From: Owenia fusiformis
Lineage: Eukaryota; Annelida; Polychaeta; Sabellida; Oweniidae
Direction: 5' to 3'
DNA length: 60,000 nt
Assembly: GCA_903813345.2 (NCBI GenBank)
Contig: CAIIXF020000009.1
Span: 17,325,759-17,385,758 of the forward strand
Both the position numbers and the translations under genes were made by a program. This document shows, one piece after another, positions 1 to 10,174 of the stretch. Below the pieces are notes generated by a model. That model did no database searches. It had not been told where the DNA came from and saw only the letters and a list, made by a program, of their open reading frames with translations. Within the stretch, counting starts at the first letter, position 1, and every line of letters starts with the position of its first letter.

Positions 1-1
1 T

Positions 2-3000
2 GAGGAGCTGTGTACACGCTGGATGGAACTGGCAGCTTTCTACCCATTCATGAGGAATCATAACACTATCGGAGCTAAGGTATGATTAAAAAAGAAGATC
101 CCCTTCTCTACAAATCAAGTTCAAGTATATAGGTATAACATGTAATCTACAAAAATATTTTGAATTTGTTGACCTTGTCCCTTAACTTGTAAATATGAAT
201 ATCTTCTTTTATCCATGGTCTGAATATGGACTAGAATCAGAGAATCAGTATAAGAAATGTGTACAATAGTACTGAATGATAGTCATCATATTCATGTTTG
301 TAGGATCAAGATCCTGCTGTATTTAGCCCTGCTGCACAGGATACCATGAGGGATGCTCTGATGATGCGTTACAACCTTCTGCCACATCTTTATACTCTCT
401 TCTACAGAGCACACATCAATGGTTCTATGGTTGTACGCCCTCTATCGTTCCAGTAAGTAAAATGAACATATGCAGTATTACAGTAGTTGATCTGTCTAGT
501 TATTGATTGAAAAACCCTAAAACACAGGAACATATGCAGTATTAGTTGATCTAACTCATAATATTATCTGTTCTGTTCAAATCTAGGTATCCTAAAGATA
601 AAGCCACATACGCCATAGATAAACAATTTCTTTGGAGCAACACTCTCATGATCTCCCCAGTGTTAGAACAGGTAAGTTGTGCAAGACTCTCCAGGGCTTG
701 AACAGATAGCCAGAATAACTCTCATATGATTTCTCCAGTGCTAGAACAGGTTGATGTAGCAATTCCCCGGTAGTCTCATTAATCTGAACTTCAACGAAAC
801 TGCCATTACTGAGTGGTCACTCCTTGAACAGCACTCATGGACTTTACATGTATTAACTTACTCATGTAATTCTTTATATTGGTATGTTGTATTTCTTCCA
901 GGGCAAGACTTCAGTTAGTGCCTATCTGCCAAGAGACACCTGGTTTGACTACCACTCTGGTGTTGCTGTAACTGGCACAGGGAGCTGGGTAACCCTCAAT
1001 GCCCCTCTTAACTACATTAATGTTCATGTCAGGGGTGGCTCAATCATTCCTCGCCAGCAGGCAGATGTCACAACCACTGCTGCGTTAGTCTCCTCTTTCA
1101 TTTTTATTAGCTCACATGGTGAGCTTTTGCAATCGCTCACTTGTCCGTCTGTCTGTCCGTCTGTCCGTCCGTCTGTCTGTCTGTCTGTCCGTCAACAATA
1201 GTGGCACGTTTTAAAACCTCTGTCGATAGGATTCCTGTTTTAAGTTTTTTCTGTTCAACATCAATACAGAAAACTCCCCTATGACTCCTGGTTCAAAAGC
1301 TCGCCTATTTTCAAAATGGCCGCCATTTTTGTCTCGCGAAATTCACTTTTGACTGGCACGTTTTAAAACCTCTGTCGATAAGATTCCTGTTTTAAGTTAT
1401 TTCTGTTCAACATCAATACAGAAAACTCCCCTATGACTCCTGGTTCAAAAGCTCGCCTATTTTCAAAATGGACACCATTTTTGTCTTGCGAAATTCACTT
1501 TTGACCCATTTCCTAGCTTTACAAATAATTTCAGGTGTCCTACATTGTAAAAATCTGTGTCAATGTAAAGAGTAGATATACACGCCCGGTGATCGTGAAT
1601 ATGGGATGGAGGGGGGAGCAGGCAATTTCTGCTAGGAAATTCAACAAATCTGGAAGATTTATTTTTTCAAGAAAAAGTTTACTATTGAATTGCTAAATGG
1701 ATAGGCGCACGGTATGGTAGAATATGTTAGGTTTTCTGGGATTTTTTCTGAAACGATACGCATCTAAGGTATGAGATCTATTAAAAAAGGCGCAAGGCCA
1801 TCAACAGGCACAAATCAACGTTTTTGCTATAAATCAAGCAACAATGGACTACACTACCTGTAATAAATACTTGTAAGTGATGTTATCATAACTAAATTAA
1901 TGTCATTGCTGAATTTATAAAATAAGTTTCCATACGTAAAATAAAAAATAATCGAAAATAATTAAAATGGGACGGAGGGGGGGGAGGGGACGGAGGGGGG
2001 AGTAATAATTCTATAAAGTGAAACAACTTCACACGAATTCTTGTATTTGAAAAATGAACTCATTAACTTAGTAAGAAACTGGATGATATACCCCTGGAGA
2101 CTGAAAAATGGGGACATTTGGAGTAAAAGGACTTGAAGTCGCGAAACATCTCTAATCATGTCTTATATACATCTTCCAGATTTGTTGAATTTCCTAGCAG
2201 AAATTGCCTGCTCCCCCTCCGTCCCATATTCACGATCACCGGGCGTGTATATGAAATAATTTTGTTACAAAAAATCAGCTAAAAATTATATCTATTTTTT
2301 TTATTTTCAGCCATTTTAGTTAACATTGATTTGTCCATCTGACTTGTGAAATCCACTTTTCCGTCAACAACAGTGGCACGTTTTAAAACCTCTGTCGATA
2401 GGATTCCTGTTTTAAGTTATTTCTGTTCAACATCAATACAGAAAACTCCCCTATGACTCCTGGCTCAAAAGCTCGCCTATTTTCAAAATGGCCGCCATTT
2501 TTGTCTCGCGAAATTCACTTTTGACCTATTTCCTAGCTTTACAAATAATTTCAAGTGTCCTACATTGTAAAAATCCATGTCAATGTAAAGAGTAGATGTA
2601 TGAAATAATTTTGTTACAAAAAATCAGCAAAAATTAATTTCCATTTATTTTATTTTCAGCCATTTTAGTTAACATTGATTTGTCCATCTGTCTCGCAAAA
2701 TCCACTTTTGGACCATTCGCCTTAAACCCTCTGTTGATAGGATTCCTGTTTTAAGTTAAGTTTAATTTAAGTTTTAAGTTTGTTCAACATCAATACAAAA
2801 AACTCTCCTATGACTCTTGGTTCAAAAGCTCGCCTATTTTCAAAATGGTCACCATTCTTGTCTCGCGAAATTCACTTTTGGCCCATTTCCTAGCTTTACA
2901 AATAATTTCAGCTGTCCTGCATTGTAAAAAGCCATGTCACTGTAAATAGTATTTGTATGAAATAATTTTGTTACAAAAAATCGGCAAAATATTATATCAG

Positions 3001-6000
3001 TTTTTTTTATTTTCAGCCATTTTAGTTAACATTGATTCGTCTATCTGTCTCTCAGTCAGTCCAAAAAAGTGGCAAGTTTTAAACCTCTGTCAACACTTTT
3101 TAAATCCTCTGTAGATAGGATTCCCGATTTAAAATAATTTTGTTCAACATCAATAAAGAAAAAAAACCTGTGACTCCTGCTTCAAAATCTCGCCTAATTT
3201 CAAAATGGCCACCATTTTTGTCTCGGGAAATTCACTTTTGGCCCATTTCCTAGCTTTACAAATAAGTTCAGGTGTCCTGCATTGTAAAAAGCCATGTCTT
3301 TGTAAAGAGTAGTTGTATGAAATAATTTTGTCACAAAAAATCTGCAAAAAATTATACCCGTCTTTTTTATTTTCACTTTTGAGCAACACCATGTGAGCCC
3401 AGTACCCACGGTACTAATTTTTCACATTAATTGTTACGGCTCTTATGATACAGCATGACACAAAAATGCATCAAGCAATTCATCATAATTTACAAAAGTA
3501 TTCTATGAAAATGAGTAGATACTGTACATATTATTATCAATAAGGATAAAAGAAGCATCCAATGAGAGGACTGATAAACAAAGTTGATTCAATCTTGATC
3601 GTAAATAGATTGTAAAAATCTGCACTATTTCAAGGATACAGTAGAGAGAATATGTTGTATTTGTTTTCAGGAGAAAGAATCCCTTCAATCTGCTTGTTGT
3701 CCTGTCTGCTAACGGGAAGGCAACTGGAGAGCTGTATTGGGATGATGGTGATACCATAGGTATACGCTTTCTAGAAATTCATCACTTGAATTGAGCCTAA
3801 TGCACATGTGAATTCTGATACTCATTGCATCTTTCTGTTTCACTTGAAACATCTCAGGGCTGAGAAGAAATGAGATGTCATGGTTGATCTTGATGCATAC
3901 TGTATGTGGGCCTGATTGAGGTTACTGATTAAAAGAAGCCATTTTAGAGAACTCGTTTTTTAATTTCCCTGGGTCATTTTTTGTGACATCATATTGATCC
4001 TTTGCTAAATTTGAAAGTAGATGTATTTCTTCCTTTTGCTAACAGGGTAGACTTCTAGTATAATGTTTATTATTAACTTACAGATACTACAGAGCATGGT
4101 GTATACAACCTCATACAGTTCACTGCTTATAATGTAAGTATAGCATAGAAAAATCAATCAAAAATGGTTATCAACTTATCATAGATATCAGATCTGATTA
4201 TTTTTTTCAGTGTTTATAATTGAAATTACTCAAAATGGATTTGGTAACGAAAAACAAAATGTCAGTCACCTTTAAACCAATATTAATGAGCATACAATGT
4301 ATGTACAAGATGAATGTGAGAAGTTGAATTAAAAGGCAATGACAATGACTGACTTGACATGGAAACATGTTATGAGTTATAAAAAATGTCTGCCAATGTC
4401 TGTTACCATAGCAACAAATAGGTGGACTTGAAACACTTTGTAACCATTTGCAAATATTTAATATCTATGAAGTAGGGTTCACATGCGGACCTGAATTTTT
4501 TATTGTGAACACATATCACACCTGCCAACCTACTGTGTTTTTAGGGGAATCTACCGTAAAATTTTCGTTTTTCCGTAAAAAATGGCCGTAAAATATCCCG
4601 TAAATGTTTGGAAATCTACCGTATTTCTGCTGAATTTAACAGTATTCTTGTTCAAACTACTGTAAAATCTACAGTTATTATTTGGGAATTCTGAAAAATT
4701 GAAATCTTCCAGTATTGCCCTTGTAATATTCCATTACCAACCCGGAAATAAATAGGTGTCGGCAGGTCTGTGACAGTGGTTATTGCGAACTTAGTAAGCT
4801 GGCGTGTAATCAGTCAACACACTGGGGAGTATCGTGATGCAAAAACACAGTGTTCAACTACCACAGGTTCTACTGTAAAGAGTTCCATAAATGCTGTTTT
4901 AGAAAAACATACTTTATTATTTATTCATTGAAGTGTGTCAAAATCTACGCAAAATCAGTTTTTTTAAATCTACCGCATTTTTTCAAAATCTTCCGCAAAA
5001 ACAACCACATTTTTTTAATCTACTGTAAAACTACCGCATTTTTCAAAACCTTCCGCAAAACTTCTGTTTTTTCAAACATCGACCATATTTTTTCAAAAAC
5101 AACCACATTTTTCAAAAACATACGAAAAAGTAATGTTTTTTCAAAAATCTACCGCAAAAACTACCAAAACTTACTTTCGGTCCTAGGTTGGCATGTATGC
5201 ATATACATATATACATGTTGCAACTTTTAACATATTTTTGGCAGTTTCAGTTACCATGGAAACTGATTATTTTTGAGACTATTGGAGGTGCCAAATGTTT
5301 GGGACTGTAACTATTTGTGCACTTTTGTAACCATTTACAATTACATTTTGTCATGTTAATTGCTTATTATATCTGTATATTTTACATTACTGCTTTCTGA
5401 TGCCGATTTGACATCTTAATTTTTTAGAACACCCTACAATCAAGAGTACAATTAGCTAACTTCCATACATCAATGGTGCTAGGTGAGGTTGATGTATTTG
5501 GACTCCTTTCCAAACCTTCAGCAGTCTCAGTCAATGGAAAGTCTGCCACATTTCACTTCACCGAAAACAAGGTATGATTCCTAGAAGTCCATGTACACAT
5601 ACTACTATATTGTTCTTACTTTCTAGAAGTATACACTATGTTGTTGTTATTTCCTAGTTACATGCATAATAAGTTGTTCTTAAATCCTAGTATTACACAG
5701 GCTGTATTGTTCTTGATTCCTACCGTAGTCATCAATAATGCACTACGTTCTTCTTAATGCCAAGCTGAAGGCCTTATAGGATAAGTTTGTGTCATATTCT
5801 GTTCATTTTGTAATATGAAGTTTTTACTTTAAATTCACTGTTTGAGGGCTATTTAGAGGTTAACCCTCTCACAAATGTTATTATTTTCAAGAGAGGGCGA
5901 GAGGTCTTAGAGTCTGATCTATATATATATATATATACAAATTATATTACATATTTTTAGGTGCTTTCAATTAGTGTTGTGCCATTGAGTGTAGACCTGC

Positions 6001-6032
6001 AGCAATCATTTACAGCAACATGGACTCTGTAG
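2..6032 (+). CDS. GAA: GH31 family alpha-glucosidase (lysosomal acid alpha-glucosidase / maltase-glucoamylase-like), 3' part
   Basis: Hydrolyses terminal alpha-1,4 glucosidic bonds of glycogen or maltooligosaccharides; in the lysosome if it is the GAA orthologue. Eight exons join in phase: 2-79, 304-452, 587-671, 902-1083, 3671-3759, 4084-4133, 5428-5571, 5961-6032 (TAG). The product shows GH31 blocks in order: [72 protein letters not shown], then the C-terminal beta-sandwich ending TATWTL. This is the end of the catalytic domain plus C-terminal domains; the catalytic aspartates lie upstream of the window. The intron 1084-3670 is swollen by repeats. 'NHNTIG' and 'RQDP'-like residues are closer to sucrase-isomaltase, while '[15 protein letters not shown]' is GAA-like, so the exact subfamily is open. 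Family assignment is firm; the symbol is tentative. Confidence 0.9.
672..756 (+). repeat. degenerate echo of an exon 3' end and its donor site
   Basis: Just after the GH31 exon ending at 671, the intron carries a second copy of the exon's last ~35 nt plus donor: ACTCTCATATGATTTCTCC then CAGTGCTAGAACAG|GTTGAT. The true exon end is ACTCTCATGATCTCCCCAG then TGTTAGAACAG|GTAAGT. The copied boundary is at 749, 78 bp after the real one. A weaker third copy (GGCTTGAACAG) ends near 705. No coding use is likely. Confidence 0.6.
1144..1196 (+). repeat. GTCC/GTCT microsatellite
   Basis: About 50 bp of GTCCGTCTGTCTGTCC-type tetranucleotide repeat at the head of the family A element. Confidence 0.8.
1577..2251. 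mobile_element. MITE with ~80-bp near-perfect terminal inverted repeats, nested in the family A array
   Basis: Left end TATACACGCCCGGTGATCG and onward for ~80 bp (G-rich block, then 'attcaacaaatctggaagat') is repeated inverted at 2170-2251, ending CACCGGGCGTGTATA. Flanking family A sequence is interrupted exactly (agtaga ... tgaaataat), with TATA on both sides as the likely target duplication. There is no transposase ORF inside. Fragments of the same element sit at 18464-18655 and 21690-21780 next to the AIMP2 copies of family A. Confidence 0.75.
4508..5200. mobile_element. repeat with inverted ends and internal 'ctaccgtaaaa' iterations
   Basis: Lies in the GH31 intron 4134-5427. The ends form an inverted pair: CCTGCCAACCTACTGTG near 4515 and CCTAGGTTGGCATG near 5184. 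The interior is a loose iteration of 'tctaccgcatttttcaaaa'-like words about 20-40 bp apart. It does not code; the short open frames are shadows of this simple sequence. Probably a non-autonomous DNA element. Confidence 0.45.
5919..5937. repeat. (AT)n microsatellite
   Basis: About nine AT dinucleotides shortly before the last GH31 exon. Confidence 0.9.
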
Positions 6033-6201
6033 CACAAGTCACCATTCACAAATAAGGGAGCAACACAATCCCTGTAACTTGAATTGTTTACAATAGAGGC
6101 AGCAGGGGTCTTCTATAGTCATTGTTTAAGGCCAGGAGCTGGCAACATTGTACTTAATTGACACACTAGAGATCAACTGGAACGAAGACATTATGTCATA
6201 T

Positions 6202-6556
6202 CTACGAGGGTTGTCCCAGAAGTAATGCACTATATACTAAGTCCAAATGAAGCTCCAAATACATGTTACTACTTGCTATATACAGTAAATCTAATTGTGT
6301 TTGTTGCAAGTCGAATATATGCCTTTCATTTTGTTGCTACAAAGCAGAAAACTGTATTTGTTTCCTTAGTGAGGTAATTGATTTGTAAATACCCAAACAA
6401 GTACCCTTTGTTTGTTAGATGTGAAATCATATTTTGAAACTGAAATCTACACACGACACAAAGTGCCAAATATTTTGTTGAAATTTGGAGGATAAAAGCA
6501 ATTAAATCAAGAAAACAAAAAATTGTACCAAATTCTACTTCTGGAACTCCAGCCAT
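6202..6556. mobile_element. mariner-like non-autonomous relic in the GH31 3'UTR
   Basis: Left end TACGAGGGTTGTCCCAGAAG looks like mariner-type termini. Its counterpart CTACTTCTGGAACTCCAGCC is inverted at the right end (shared core CCAGAAGTA). There is no intact transposase; the short minus-strand open frame across it shows no recognisable domain. Confidence 0.35.
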
Positions 6557-6754
6557 GTTGAAATATAGACGTATTTAGAGAGGCAATTTGATGCAAAAGA
6601 TGCATACATGTACCTGTAGAAGAATTCTTTTTTTTCAGTTTTCCGTTTCGTGTATATAATTCTTAGGATAAAGGCCCTATCCTAAAGCATCTTTATTTGA
6701 GAGAGACATATAATATTTTGTTTCCAGTTGATCCCCATTGTGACAGGGGCACTC

Positions 6755-6760
6755 AATAAA
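6755..6760 (+). terminator. candidate poly(A) signal of the GH31 gene
   Basis: AATAAA about 720 bp after the stop codon. It is the first canonical signal followed by a T/GT-rich stretch. The 3'UTR would include a mariner-like relic (6202-6556). Inferred from motif and position only. Confidence 0.4.
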
Positions 6761-7299
6761 GTGTATGACAATTTGCTGATATTATAAGTATTACATATAT
6801 ATTACTGCTAACTTAAGCTTCATCCAACTGTTATTGAATATAAGTATTAGGACAGCATACATATGTACTTACAAGTGTAAGTATATGTGTATATAAAACA
6901 TAAAGGCATTGTGCAATCACTCAATAAGGGGTTTATTACTAGTAACTGAAGTATATTTTTGTAATTATAGTACAAGAGACAAAGCGTAGCACTGTACATA
7001 CATGTAAGCTTGCTTGACCCCCTCCCCTTATCTACTCCACCGCCAAAGGTATGTTGTGTGTAATGGGAGGGGTCACAAGGACTTGTAGCTAGAATACACT
7101 ACAAATAATAGAATAAACATATATTGTAGTACCACTTGTAACTTTTCACTGTCCTGTTTCTTCTTTTCATTGAGTTCTATGTAAAAAAAACAGTGCCATT
7201 CTTTATCTAATGCTTTGTATTAGCCATATTGGATTATTGAATTTCGCTATGTTAAATATCTGCATTATTTCAAACTTGCAATGTACCCTTTCGAGTGGG

Positions 7300-7600
7300 T
7301 CACCAAGAGTCACAACATCCCCCATAAAATGCTAACCTGTATATTGATCGTTTGACCTTGACTGGCATTGAAACACCAAATCTAGATATTCACCTTTGAT
7401 CTTGAGGTGACCCTGGCCCATAAACATTGACTTTGACCTCAGGTCACCTAATCATGAGTCGCCAAAGCCTACAAGTGTCTTAAAACACCAAATCTTAGAT
7501 TTTGACCTTGAGATGACCTTGACCCATAAACATTGACCTTAATCTCAGGTCACCTAATCATTGGTCACCAAGGGTCACAGCAGCCCCCAGGATCTTAACA
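7300..7600. repeat. two ~110-bp tandem units rich in TGACCTTGA / AGGTCA half-sites
   Basis: Two units share 'aaaacaccaaatctta', 'ttgaccttgagatgacc', 'cccataaacattgac' and 'ctcaggtcacctaatcat'. Each contains several TGACCTTGA or AGGTCA words, the half-site recognised by ERR/SF-1 and other nuclear receptors. Intergenic, about 1 kb after the GH31 stop. Similar words recur at 19875-20045. They may simply be part of a transposon. Confidence 0.5.
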
Positions 7601-7604
7601 CTGG

Positions 7605-8560
7605 CAGATCCAGTATAACAAGGGGGAGGACAAATTACAAACCAAGGAAAAAGAATTTTGGACCCCTATTTCTAAAAATTGGGCCCATGTTTTGAAAAGG
7701 TCCACATGCAGTTTAGCAAGTGATTTTAAACGGTCATATCTTTCACCATGAGTACTTTCTGGGCATAAATACAGTTGTTTTCATTAAAACAATATGTTTT
7801 CTTTCGAGGGAAGTCCCCATGATGATAAAAATATCAATCGTGCAATTCGAAAAATGATAAATAGGGACCCCACATCAACGTTGAACTTATTTGCTCAAAA
7901 GAGGATCTTCTTTTTCTGATTTTTATTGCATGAAAAGATTATTCAACAAGGGGTCTAAAACATCTTCAAAAGTAGAATGGTATTGAAAGTCTAGTTTTGA
8001 AGATATCAATTTTCGATGACCAAAAGCATGCTGAAAACAATGGATAGCATGAGTTTTTCCCTATGGGAAAATAACATTGGAAATGTGGTTTTTAACTTTA
8101 TCGCATTTCAATACCCATCCCCTTTTCAGAAGTTATTAATAGTGTAGGAGAATCTTTTGATATTTAAATTGAGAAAAACAAGATCCTCTTTTTTAGAAAA
8201 TAAGCCTTACATTTTTAAAAAAGTTACAAGGTGGGGTCCTAATTCATAATTTTCCAGAGAGTTGGATTGATATTTTACTATCATGGGGACTTCACTTGAA
8301 AGAAGACATATTGTTTTAATAAAAACCACTGTATTTATATCCAGAAAGTACTCATGGTGAAAGATATGGCTGTCTAAATCACTTGCCATACTGCAAATGG
8401 ACCTTTGAGGCACATTTTTGACAATTTGGCCTTGAAAGGCCCAAAAAAGCCAAGTAATGCCCAAAAAGGCCCACTAATTGAGGCCATACAAAATTTTCGT
8501 TTGGGCCCAAAACTTTTCTGGGCCCACCCAAGAGGTGCCCCCCCTGGATCCACATGCTTA
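7605..8560. mobile_element. ~950-bp foldback element (large imperfect palindrome)
   Basis: The left arm (about 7605-8000) is inverted as the right arm (about 8110-8560). Shared words include 'tatctttcaccatgagtact', 'attaaaacaatatg', 'aagtccccatgat', 'aagaggatctt' and the end 'gatccag'. The right end carries CCCCCCCTGGATCC. Open frames inside encode nothing recognisable. Confidence 0.7.
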
Positions 8561-8585
8561 TCATGCTGAATACTGTACATATCTA

Positions 8586-9910
8586 TAGTGACTGTGTGTC
8601 AGATTCTACATGTCTATTGTGGCTGTGTGTTAGACTGTACATATGTCTATTGTGGCTATGTGTTAAATTGTACAAGTGTATTATAGCTGTGTGTTAGACT
8701 GCACATGTGTATTATGGCTATGTGTTAGACTGCACATGTGTATTATGGCTGTGTTTGACTGCACGTGTGTATTGTGGCTATGTGTTAGACTGTACATGTG
8801 TATTATAGCTGTGTGTTAGACTGCACATGTGTATTATGGCGATGTGTTAGACTGCACATGTGTATTATGGCTGTGTTAGACTACACATTTGTATTATGGA
8901 TGTGTTTTAGACTGTATACATATGTATTGTGACTGGGTGGTAGATTTTACATGTGTATTTTGGCTATTGTTAGACTGTACATATGTTTACTTGTGTGTTA
9001 GACTGTACATGTGCATTAGTATTATGTCAGTTTGTTAGGCTATACATGTGTATTATGACTGCATGTTAAACTGTACATGTATATTATGTCATCGTGGTTG
9101 TGTGTTGGACTACATGTGACTGTGTGTTAGACTGTACATGTCATTGTGGTTGTGTGTTAGACTGTACATTTGTATTATGGATGTGTTTTAGACTGTATAC
9201 ATATGTATTGTGACTGTGTGGTAGACTATATATGTCATTGTGGTTGTGTGTTAGACTGTACATGTGACTGTGTGTTAGACTATATATGTCATTGTGGTTG
9301 TGTGTTAGACTGTACATGTGACTGTGTGTTAGACTATATATGTCATTGTGGTTGTGTGTTAGACTGTACATGTGTATTATGGATGTGTGTTAGACTGTAA
9401 ATGTGACTGTATGTTAGACTATATAGAATTTGGAATTTATTAAGGCACTGCCACTGTGTTATCAGGGCATGGCCAGACTACAATTATACAAACTACATAG
9501 TTACATTTATACAGTCACATTAATCTACAAAGATATTGTGTTGTAATGGTTGCGATGTTATAGATTTCTTTTCTTTTATGTCATTGTGGTTGTGTGTTAG
9601 ACTGTGCATGTGTATTATGCCATTGTGGTTGTGTGTTAGACTGTACATTTGTATTGTGTTTGTGACTATGATAGACTGTACATGTGCATTTTATCACTGT
9701 TGACTGTATCTTAGACGATGTATATATTTATGTTATGTTATTGTGGTTGTGTGTTAGACTGTACATTTGTATTGTGGCTGCATGTTAGACAGCTAGGACA
9801 TATTTATGTTGCTATACTGTGTACTTCTGATTGGAAGTGGTCCATGGTTAGAAGAATGTTATGTGTGGTTGTATTTTAGACTGTACATATTTATATTATG
9901 CTTTGTGGTT
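8586..9910. repeat. TGTGTGTTAGACTGTACATG minisatellite
   Basis: About 1.3 kb of variant ~30-35-bp units (tgtgtgttagactgtacatg + tgtattatggc). A 54-bp higher-order version occurs three times at 9220-9370. Open frames on both strands here only translate the repeat. It is interrupted at about 9425-9577 by unrelated sequence. Confidence 0.9.
9425..9577 (-). mobile_element. ~153-bp insertion in the minisatellite, possible retroposon tail
   Basis: Sequence unlike the array splits a unit at 'gactatata / tgtcattgtgg'. Read on the minus strand it ends 'gccttaataaattcc' followed by 'aaattc', like the short-repeat 3' tails of some LINE/SINE elements. Identity is a guess. Confidence 0.3.
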
Positions 9911-10136
9911 GTGCTTTCAAGAGATGGGTATGCAACTCTTATAAACATGAGAACTTCTAAATGAACAGTGCCATGCTTCCCTTTTTTGATAATATTGCAA
10001 AGAGTTTTAATGTATATGTTTTGGTATTTTATCCTAAAGAAACATCAATTTTGAATATGATTGTGACCAGGAATTGTGACTGTTATTGCCATATCTCGGC
10101 TGATATTTCGTTTCACTTCTAGAAGTTTGACATTTA

Positions 10137-10162
10137 TGACGTCACCAGGAAGTATTGGTAAA
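10137..10162 (+). promoter_or_regulatory. CRE and ETS-like motifs just upstream of TPRG1L start codon
   Basis: A perfect TGACGTCA (10137-10144) is followed by CCAGGAAGT, an ETS-type core. Both lie within 40 bp of the ATG, in the 5'UTR or core promoter. Motif evidence only. Confidence 0.4.
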
Positions 10163-10174
10163 CAGAAATAAGAC

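Larger units (their letters stand above)
1108..3420 (+). mobile_element. composite interspersed element with ~340-bp internal tandem units (family A)
   Basis: Fills most of the intron 1084-3670. It begins GCTCACATGGTGAGCTTTTG followed by a GTCC/GTCT microsatellite, and ends with the inverted counterpart CACCATGTGAGCCCAGTACC. Between lie about five diverged units: 'cctctgtcgataggattcc', 'caaaagctcgcctattttc', 'aaaatggccgccatttttg', 'tttcctagctttacaaata'. The same family lies inverted at 18660-19745 and 21090-21665 in AIMP2, and as a fragment at 31565-31755 in BPTF. The architecture (tandem core plus microsatellite) resembles bivalve 'pearl'/Helentron-derived elements; that identity is an inference. 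Confidence 0.7.

Noticed and set aside
4850-5230. 126-residue open frame
   Set aside because: Encodes repeated KNIRK/FFK-type peptides from the 'ctaccgcaaaa' repeat.
9141-9400. Open frames on both strands with repeated Cys/Tyr/His peptides
   Set aside because: Pure translations of the minisatellite; no splice or start context.
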